Positions 56,690 through 64,000 of a stretch of 64,000 nt of DNA are shown piece by piece. Every line of letters begins with the position of its first letter. The first letter of the stretch is position 1. The position numbers were made by a program, and so were the translations under genes. This stretch comes from Vandiemenella viatica. Its lineage: Eukaryota; Arthropoda; Insecta; Orthoptera; Morabidae. The notes under the pieces were generated by a model, which was not told where the DNA came from, ran no database searches, and worked only from the letters and a program-made list of their open reading frames with translations. The DNA is taken from contig JARYHS010013630.1 in the NCBI GenBank assembly GCA_031002005.1, forward strand, positions 235,545,539 through 235,609,538. The letters are read 5' to 3'.

Positions 56690-57065
56690 CCCATTTTGGT
56701 GGAACGTTCGCATACGTATCTTTAAAACAAAGAGAAAAATAATGTCTACATTTGCTTACGAAAATCCAACCTCACTCATCCTTTAAACTCCTTAAGCACA
56801 ATTTACACGTGAAACTATTCAGCTTTTCGCAAATATCTCGATAACATTGGCGAAATTGGCCGAAATGATAGTAAAATTCCGAAAGCCCAAAATATTTCAT
56901 GTCGAACAGCGTTGAACAATTGCTGACCAAGAAATTCAAACTTGAAATTTAAAAATTGTTTGCAAGTGAGTGTGGTGACAGATAAAGCTGCAGTTTTTAT
57001 CTGACATTTTTTTGCATATATCTCGAAAACGGTGAAGAAATTGGCCAATGGTGATAGAGGATGTT
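56690..57065. repeat. Dispersed copy of the tandem-array repeat
   Basis: TTGGTGGAACGTTCGCATAC, GTATCTTTAAAACAAAGAGA, AAAATAATGTCTACATTTGC and a pyrimidine tract reproduce one unit of the array at 12.87-13.83 kb. The downstream half (56810-57000) matches the array's flank at 13836-14030. Only one unit is present here. Confidence 0.7.
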
Positions 57066-57299
57066 TACGACAATCCGATCAAAAGCGGTAAAACATCAGG
57101 ACTCTCATATCCAACCACCAAGCAACGATAGATACTCTGCTAGTCCTTAATAATAACATTTGTTGAGTTATGAAATGACAGACGTTCCAAACACCATTAA
57201 AAGCAATAGACAAAATGAAACTTTGAATACGTGACCTTACAATTAGTGCTACCATTCGCAGAGTCAAATACATTGAAATTACAGCTATTGGGGATAACG

Positions 57300-58065
57300 T
57301 GGGAATTTGTTTCCACTCTCTAAACGGAGACAGCCAAATTACGATGCAGAAGTGCTTGAAGCTGGGTTACACTCTCTGGCCCCTGTGCATTGTGTCCCAT
57401 TAATCTAATTTCATTGCCATCATCATCTACCCTGGTTTAATACGAAACACAAATGGACATGTGAATGGCGTACATTTGTGTTTAGAGACTAGTCTCGATT
57501 CTGTCTGTGGCAAAGTGATAATCGACGACATGTTCGCAGGCGTAGTGGAGGAACGGCTTATCTGCTGTGATTTCAGAACCACACGCAAGTGTCGTCACCG
57601 GTGTCATGTTTTGGTGGCAATCAGATTCGATAGCATGACTGAGTCGGCTGTTGTTGAAGGCAGTGACAGCCCATCACTATGTGGACGGGGTACTGCATCT
57701 TATTGTGATACCCTCATGTTCACCATCCAAATCGTATTTTCCAACAAGACAGCGCCCATCCTCATACTGCGGTCATCGTCACACAAGCCATGCAAGGAGT
57801 TTCGATCACAATATGGACAGCACGGTTCCCAGATTTGTCCCAAATAGAGCATTTCTAGGATACTAGAAGTAGACACATTAGATCACATGGTCACCCAGCA
57901 CAAACTGTGCAACAACTGACTGCAAAAGACATGCATGCGTAGTGAGACATACACCAAGAAGACATCTGAACACTTGTGTCAATGCCGGCATGGATCCACG
58001 AATGTATTGGTGCTCAAGTTGGGCGCATTTCTCACTGACAACTGTAAAAGGTAATAACTCAGCCT
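57300..58065 (+). pseudogene. Tc1/mariner-type transposase fragment
   Basis: Broken plus frames carry, in order, SDES-like and RWR-like remnants (57460-57600), HYVDGVLHLIVIP (57680), FPTRQRPSSYCGH, which corresponds in another frame to a TFQQDxAxPHTAVV-like block (57745-57790), a WTARxPDLSxIEH-like block (57815-57850) and PAWIHECIGAQVG near 57990-58025. This is the DDE catalytic half of a Tc1-like transposase of a family different from that at 33.9 kb. At least three frameshifts and several stops make it non-functional. I could not delimit the terminal repeats. Confidence 0.75.
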
Positions 58066-58967
58066 GATCCATTTCCATTTGTTATTATTTCTTTTAGGTA
58101 CGGCCCTGGATATATTTTCAAAGTTTCCTAAAATTCTACCATTCATGTATGCGTGTTGTGATTTTAATTTCCGCCAGGCGACCATAAGATTTCGCTATAA
58201 ATTTAAAAAAGTCGAAAACTACCCATTTGTTATTGAAACGTTAATATAGGCTGTATTTAAATGACTTCACAACCTCGGTATTTGGAGGACCAAGGGATAT
58301 TGAGAGGAAGTTAACAGAAGTGGCTTGATCCAAGTAGAAGCAATTCCAGACCCAGATGGGGTCCCTTTAGAGCAAAACCCAGGATCCGGGTCCCACAAGT
58401 TGTGAGACCCTGGGGGATGCTGTATAGTCAGAGAAGCAACTTTAAATTAAGTTCCTTCATAAAAATAGAGGAATAAATAAAATCATAATTAAACGTAATT
58501 TAAAATAAAAAAAACAACGGTCAGGTAATAAAGAACACGCCTTTGAGATATCTGCCGCCTTTACATGAAGTACTTAATAAGTGAAGTATTTACTACCTGC
58601 CTAAGAAATAAGTAGCTACAGACCCCTAAATATGATATGTATCGAAGCCCACCTCCATGTGTAAATTTTAGATTTCTAGCACCGCTCAGTAGCGTATAAA
58701 TAAAGATTTAGACGGCTCGAATGTTCGTTCAGTTTATGATTAAAGCTCAATTTTTGTTCAGGAACAAAAGTTCGACATCCCTGTCGATTTAAGGAACCCA
58801 TAAGAATGTAGGTACGTGTATTCGACAAAGAAATCTTCTTCTGTAAATTTATGATGGAAAATTCTTAGAGAATTATACGCTTATTTATTTGATCACGATC
58901 ATATTTGTATATTCTCAATCAGTAGAAAGCATATCAAACTTACATGAACCTAGAGTTAAAGTGTTTA
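58066..58967. other. AT-rich stretch with no recognised feature
   Basis: No coding or repeat signature seen. Confidence 0.4.
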
Positions 58968-59314
58968 GGGGGACATCCATAAATTACGTGAGGTGAAATA
59001 GGGGTGGGGTCCAGCGAAATCTCACCAATTCTCATGTGAGATTATTTAAAATTGTGTTGGACTGTAGAGCTAAAAAAAAAAAAGTAAATGACGCGAATGT
59101 CGAGTTTAGGGGGGTATTTCGTCGAAAAGTGTGGGCGTAATCGGCTTTGGGAGGGTGAGACCTAAAAAAAAAGGTCTCAAAAAGTTACGAAGACGATCCG
59201 TAAGGGGGGGGGGGGGGTCTGATGGGACCAGATCTCACAAAGTTTCACCAGAGGGAGGGGGGAGGAGGGTCCGAAAATCCGGAAAAACACCTCACGTAAT
59301 TTATGGATGTCCCC
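58968..59314. mobile_element. MITE with inverted ends and TTA target duplication
   Basis: The left end GGGGACATCCATAAATTACG continues TGAGGTG and is mirrored at the right by CACCTCACGTAATTTATGGA followed by TGTCCCC. This is an inverted repeat of about 27 bp with no mismatch apparent. TTA flanks both ends (58965-58967 and 59315-59317), a 3-bp duplication that suggests the PIF/Harbinger group. The interior has G-rich tracts, including about 15 G in a row near 59203, and no coding capacity. Confidence 0.88.
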
Positions 59315-59317
59315 TTA

Positions 59318-60138
59318 CTAATGTTACAATTTCGCTAGCAAGATACGCGGTTCCGACTGTTTTAAACACATGCCCTACAAAAACTGATTACCGACAGACG
59401 ATAACACTTGGACTCGTCGGGATTGATTTGAAACCTGACCGTTTAATGCAGCTTTCCGAAGCATTTTATTTGCATAAATTCGAACATGATACGATTTCAT
59501 GTCGAGTATAGGTGCACTGTCGACAAAAGGAAGGTACGCAGAGTGTACTCAATTCGAATCTGTCAGATGATAAATTCAAAAATTACTAGAAAATACTTCA
59601 AGTCACTTGTGAATCTTAGCTAGAAAGCTAATAGAATTCTAAAAAAGCTAAACAATTTTGAAGCCTAGACTACGCGTATTCCAGCATACCCTTCGTTGCT
59701 TTTTTTCATTTTCAAAGGAAGATCTAACATTTTTCTTGAAATAATTTCGAGGAATTACAATTTAACTGCCTAATTACCATGATTTTAACAGTTTTAGATA
59801 TATCCTTTAATTTTAAAACTTCCTCTCTTAATACAAGAAAACTTACATTATATCCACCGCCGCTCGTAACAAACCAAACAACTGTGACGGACGGCAAGCA
59901 CAACGAGTTCGTGTGATTGTTGGAGCAACAGAGCGATGCTCTATTGTTTAAGCGCGCGGTGTAGCCAATAATATTATTATACTCTACTGTACTGGATCGT
60001 ATTTGAAAAAGCGATAGATCAACTTACAGTAAAAAGAAATATTCAGAACATTAAAGGTAGACGTGTTTCGACACCAAAGGATAAAAGAAGTCTATATATA
60101 TATATTTGTATCACACTAATTTCGATTACTATTTTCGA
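59318..60138. other. AT-rich stretch with no recognised feature
   Basis: No coding or repeat signature seen. Confidence 0.4.
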
Positions 60139-60218
60139 AATGTGGGTGTCACCCCCAAACGGGTGACACCCGGGGCGGACCGCCCCCACCGCCCCCCCCC
60201 CTAGCTACGCCACTGATG
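60139..60218 (-). mobile_element. GC-rich transposon terminus (hAT-like), solitary
   Basis: On the minus strand it begins CAGTGGCGTAGCTAGGGG and continues through a G-run and GGCGGTCCGCCCCGGGTGTC. The start is a terminal sequence seen in many arthropod hAT-like elements. It contains a perfect hairpin GGGTGTCACCC / GGGTGACACCC around a CCAAAC loop. No matching opposite end is visible nearby. Confidence 0.6.
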
Positions 60219-61474
60219 AAGTCGATATGAACTGTTCTCTTTTTCTCAAATTATCATCACCCCAGCATTCTTCGTCATTTTTCTGTGGATCTCTCAAGCT
60301 GTGGAGTCTAGATAACGATAAACGATACGTGCACTGTTCGGTTTTCGATTGAATGATACGAAAGAAAACAGACTTCAACTTATTCTTATTCCAGCGCATT
60401 ACTTCGCGGAGTTATTCCAACGCTCTTTCGAAGCAACAGACTTCACATACCTTAGAAATTCAGGTTTATTATAAACTGAAAACCGTCTCAGAAAACACAT
60501 CTGTTTTACTGTTTTCCGAAAAAATGGTCGGAGACATCAAAGAATTTTTGTGATTCTCCTATGGGGAAGTACGCCTTCGAAACAAAAATTTATTGCCATA
60601 CTAGCTTTTGCTGTATCTTCGTTTTTTACTTTTTTCCCAGTGGGTTGTCAGAGGAAGTTACTCTCACGGACTATTTTACCTCTTTCTTTGCCATGAACTC
60701 ACAGCCAAGGATGTCACAAAGTCAGTAGGAACACCTGTGAGGTCACCATTCTCAGAAATGGTTTGAACGTCATGATGGCTTGTAGTCACAGTAAAAAATA
60801 GTTGTATCGAGCATAAGCGTCAGTTTCCTGCACCTCCTCTGGCATGGCTGATGGATTTATAGTAATAATAATTTCTTGTTGTTTTAATGACTTGATGTTA
60901 GAGTTTCTTACTCGCCTCCCACTCTTCATCTGTCTCAACTAACCCGGTATTCCTACCAAACCACGTAGAGTGCCAGAGTTGAATATTAGTTTCAATTCCT
61001 AATTAATTTTATTTCGATTCAGAATATTAATATGATATTGTTGATACGTATCTCGGTACAATTTCTACTGCGAAAATATACTTGCCTTTGAATGGATACT
61101 AATTTGGAAATACTTTTATGTTGATTTCCCAGCTCTACAATGTCACACCAAAGTGGAGCATTCCTTGTTTTACTCGTCGGACTACGGACTGTATGGAAAA
61201 TATTTAATCTATTTCTCAGCTTTCCAACAACACTTGAGTATGAGACTTATCTAATTTTACGACGGAAACCCTGCACTGCACAGTGTTTAAAACCCCAAGA
61301 AAATTCGTTCAAAAGATTTTGCGTGAATCATGACCATCGAAATGTGAATTTATTTTCGCAGTCGAAGTATTGATTGCTTACTATATATATTAAAGTAGCA
61401 GCAAAAAGTTTTGTGATATTATTTAATTGAATAGCTCAAATTGAAAGCACAAAATAACGTTATTTAAATTTCAG
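60219..61474. other. AT-rich stretch with no recognised feature
   Basis: No coding or repeat signature seen. Confidence 0.4.
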
Positions 61475-61600
61475 TCACCCAGCAGTAACTCTCCAACTTC
61501 CTACGCGGAGGCAGTAAATGGTACAGCACAGAAATCGCAAGCATCTACTTCACCCTCAGTAGCAGAGCAGCAAGAAAGCTCTCAACAGCCACATTAACAA
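61475..61600 (+). pseudogene. Jockey-type LINE ORF1 fragment (candidate)
   Basis: The frame SPSSNSPTSYAEAVNGTAQK continuing SVAEQQESSQQPH has the TSYAEAV motif and Ser/Gln-rich linker often found in the ORF1 (gag-like) proteins of Jockey elements. It ends at a stop at about 61599 and probably belongs with the ORF1 tail at 62.49-62.63 kb. The intervening DNA looks unrelated. Confidence 0.45.
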
Positions 61601-61644
61601 TGCAGTCAGCCATGTCAACGCCCCGAGACAACCACCAACGGAGG

Positions 61645-62270
61645 CAATATGGTGTCATGGTCGTTTTGGACATTTATATTTATTCGAAAGAATTAGAATT
61701 TTATGTACATAAAATATTTTTAGTAAAGTTAGTGGAGCCTCAAGTCAGAACAGAATGCAAGCGCAAATGTCAGCAGGTGCTGTTTATTGGTAAAACGCTG
61801 ACGGCTGACTAAGAGGTCATCGCTCCGTTCAGTGACGCTAAACCGAACTTACGAGCGACCACAGCGAGCCAAACTCGCTCTCACTTTGTCGATCATTTCC
61901 AACCAGTCAAAATGGGCTAATTGTTAGCTAGACCGTGCCTCGTTAGCTTGCCTCGCCACCATGCATCCATCGTGTCAATTCGCCATTTAGTCAAGAAGTT
62001 AACATATTCTAACAGTTATTTTGCGCAGCCGAGATGTGGCTCAGTCAATAATTATTATTTGTAGAGGCTATCGGAGTTATCCTTACAGATCGCGCTCTTA
62101 ACTGTATTCATACAGTCTTCAGTGATTAATAAAAGGGACTCTAAATGCGATAGTCGCCCTGACATTTCCCTGCCTAAACCGGTTCTCCAACCGTAACTAA
62201 TGGAGTAGTGTCATGATTCCTGACAATTAACATCAATTTACATTTTACTATAGCCCACAAGTCTTTGCTA
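61645..62270. other. Unclassified segment splitting the LINE ORF1
   Basis: It is bounded by similar words GTGTCATGGTCG (61652) and GTGTCATGATTC (62207). It contains ATTAATAAAAGGGACTCT, a polyadenylation-signal-like sequence near 62128. The balanced composition and lack of frames would fit a solo LTR, but no clear target duplication is visible. Confidence 0.3.
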
Positions 62271-62486
62271 AGATCATCAGAAGACAGAAGACATCTACAA
62301 GAGAGAAGACAGCGCACGAGGAATAGAAGACTTAGTAAATGTCCCGAAGGTCAGTAAACTTCCACCCTAAAGTCTGCTTCCACCAAAAGCCCACAAATTC
62401 AACACCCATCCACTCAGGCCACTTGACAACGTAAGGTTCGGCACAGGAGGTACAAGCCGGCCATTTACAACGGAAAGGCGTCTAGA

Positions 62487-62634
62487 CCTCGTTGGTCCAT
62501 TACTCAACATGCTAAAATCCCTGTTAGTCAAATTCGAAAAGCTCACAGCGGATATCAAGGCTGCAGTACCGCCGGCCCGTTGGGCCGAACAAACCATGGA
62601 TACACAAACCAACCATGAGCAGGATGCACATTGA
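62487..62634 (+). pseudogene. Jockey-type LINE ORF1 C terminus
   Basis: The frame LDLVGPLLNMLKSLLVKFEK then LTADIKAAVPPARWAEQ ends at TGA 62632-62634. An amphipathic LLxxLxxLLxKFEKL helix at the very end of ORF1 is typical for Jockey elements. Its stop overlaps the start of ORF2 (ATG at 62624) by 11 bp, the usual translational arrangement in this group. Confidence 0.65.
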
Positions 62635-63223
62635 GAAACTGTCACTGTGCGTTTGGAACGCCTGTGGTATTTATCAACAAATCAATTAGTTCCGGCAATT
62701 TCTATGCGACGAAAACATAGACATCTGTCTTATTGCCGAGACTCATCTAAAGCCTGGACTGAGAATCCCAGCAGCAAACTACTATTGCTACCGCATAGAC
62801 AGATTAACCGCAGGAGGAGGCGTCGCCATAATTATAAAACGTGGCATTCCTCACCACGAAATTCACCTGCCACCAATGCAACAAATTGAAGACTGCGCAA
62901 TTGAAATCGGCACAACAGTTACAGTTACAGTTATAGCCGCCAATAGACCACCCAGACCAGGGCTTGAAGAATACTTTACTAACTTACTTGCCATCAGGTG
63001 CAAGATGCTAATTGGTGGGGAACTAAATTCAAAACACCAAGAATGGAAATCCAGGATAAGAAATAATGCTGGACGCCAGCTCTACCGTCTTTCCCACAGA
63101 CACAATTTCCAAGTCTGGGGACCAGAAGAACCAACGCATCATCCCAGGAACGGCAGACGTACAGATGTCCTAGACATCGCCATCACTAGAGGCATCATTG
63201 GATTTGTGTTATTGATTGTGTGA
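62624..63223 (+). pseudogene. Jockey-type LINE ORF2: endonuclease domain, truncated
   Basis: From the ATG the frame reads HIEKLSLCVWNACGIYQQIN, a TAG (62687-62689), then FLCDENIDICLIAETHLKPG, YYCYRIDRLTAGGGVAIIIK, CKMLIGGELNSKHQEWKSRI and RRTDVLDIAI. This is the apurinic-type endonuclease of Jockey LINEs, with the catalytic ETH motif kept. GGELNSKH stands where GGDLNAKH is usual, so a catalytic Asp has become Glu. The domain is cut at about 63195 and unrelated sequence follows; RT is absent. Confidence 0.88.
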
Positions 63224-64000
63224 AATCAATTGTATTGATTGAATATTTACGAATGCGTGACATCGAATTTCGCGTGTCAGTCTTACAAGATAAATAACTG
63301 TCCTGTGATTGCAATCGAGTGCTTTCTATCGTGTTTCTACGACGAAACCGAAAAAACACGTCGCGCTGCACGGGCAGCATTGCCGGCCCGCGTCATCCAT
63401 CGCGTTCGCAATCGCGGCTTCCGCGACGCGCTGTTCCGTCCCGTCCGAGTCAACGACATCGACAACGAAAATGACGTCTAGGCCTGCTGCAGTTGTTACT
63501 GTTACTGCGTGGCGACAGTTACAACCTGGAAATGTAAGCAACTCACACCCCACCAGAGGATCAACCAAATCAACTTCCCCAAGCCGCAGGAGAGCCTACG
63601 GTGACCCAGCCAAGCTGGTGGAAAATGGATACAAACGAGCAGATGAAGGCTGAGCTTAAAAAAGAACATCTATCAGAAAACCATACAGATAATGCAACCC
63701 ATTTAAACATTTTGGATAATTCCGAAAATTCAAACACCTACTTGATGACTTCCTCTGCTGTGAAGATGGACGCTCTTTCTGAAATGCTACGGACCATATT
63801 TCAGTGCTGCACAGCGCTTCGCTACAACATACTGATATGTACAATCAAATCCTTATACAAAATTCACTCTGTCACTGGGCCGAAGGGCAACGTCTTCTCA
63901 AGAAGAAGGGAAATATCAAGCGTTTAAAGTACACATGCCACAAGAGGATGGATTCTTGCCAGCCCTCAGGACTTTTCGCTCTGTCCAAGCTGGGCTAGGA
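63196..64000 (+). other. Unclassified coding-like stretch, possibly 5' end of another LINE
   Basis: A GC-rich leader-like block (63330-63480) precedes an ATG at 63471 that opens a 60-codon frame with SPSRRRAYGDPAKLVENGYK. A second overlapping frame (63601-63927) reads MDTNEQMKAELKKEH onward with no family motif. Location right after the truncated Jockey endonuclease and the leader/ORF layout would fit a new element starting here. It runs to the window edge and I do not recognise the protein. Confidence 0.3.

Overview
This window looks like a gene-poor stretch of a large, AT-rich arthropod genome. I infer a polyneopteran insect of the grasshopper, locust or stick-insect kind. The reasons are the dense mix of old LINE, Tc1/mariner, hAT, Penelope and tRNA-derived SINE copies, the high A+T of the unique DNA, and the resemblance of the Tc1 element, the main SINE and the (TACATC)n-tailed LINE to repeats I associate with orthopteroid genomes. 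I found no host protein-coding gene, no true tRNA or rRNA gene and no bacterial-type feature. Almost every open frame that can be interpreted belongs to a decayed transposable element. The window is probably intergenic or deep intronic DNA.

Layout: 1-8 kb holds two SINE copies, a CR1-like LINE tail (5.3 kb) and a Jockey-type LINE 3' part (6.4-7.15 kb). 8.3-9.65 kb has a small GC-rich island and an internally deleted mariner. 11.67-12.6 kb is a second, older IS630/mariner-like copy. 12.87-14.1 kb is a degenerate tandem array of about 140-bp units. 14.3-15.85 kb is a complete but dead hAT element with an 8-bp target duplication. 16.56-19.81 kb is a minus-strand RTE-like LINE with endonuclease and RT pieces. 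20.5-22.2 kb is a minus-strand CR1-like LINE. 25.3 kb and 26.5 kb are SINEs.

27.19-29.47 kb is the best preserved element, a Penelope-like element (RT plus GIY-YIG endonuclease) flanked by roughly 390-bp inverted terminal copies and a 15-bp target duplication. Its ends carry a hammerhead-ribozyme-like core. A diverged relative at 39.58-39.73 kb keeps the stem with a compensatory base change.

31.4-32.8 kb holds two abutting CR1-like LINE fragments. 33.3 kb is another SINE, 33.88-35.09 kb a Tc1 element with recognisable inverted ends, and 35.4-35.8 kb a LINE C-terminal fragment. 40.47-41.93 and 44.63-46.80 kb are two long copies of a composite repeat containing tandem units, each with an antisense tRNA-like stretch; the second copy is split by a 5'-truncated LINE. 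54.2-57.1 kb holds a SINE, a LINE deletion derivative, a possible LTR with primer-binding site and a dispersed copy of the tandem-array unit. 57.4-58.06 kb is a Tc1 fragment, 58.97-59.31 kb a MITE, 60.14-60.22 kb a GC-rich transposon terminus, and 61.5-63.2 kb a Jockey-type LINE (ORF1 end plus endonuclease).

Several GC-rich islands (8.3, 30.9, 51.5-52.2 kb) stand out from the AT-rich background and match none of the repeats above. They are the most likely places for host regulatory DNA. The elements do not act as one system; the interest lies in nesting, terminal structures and the Penelope-associated RNA motif.
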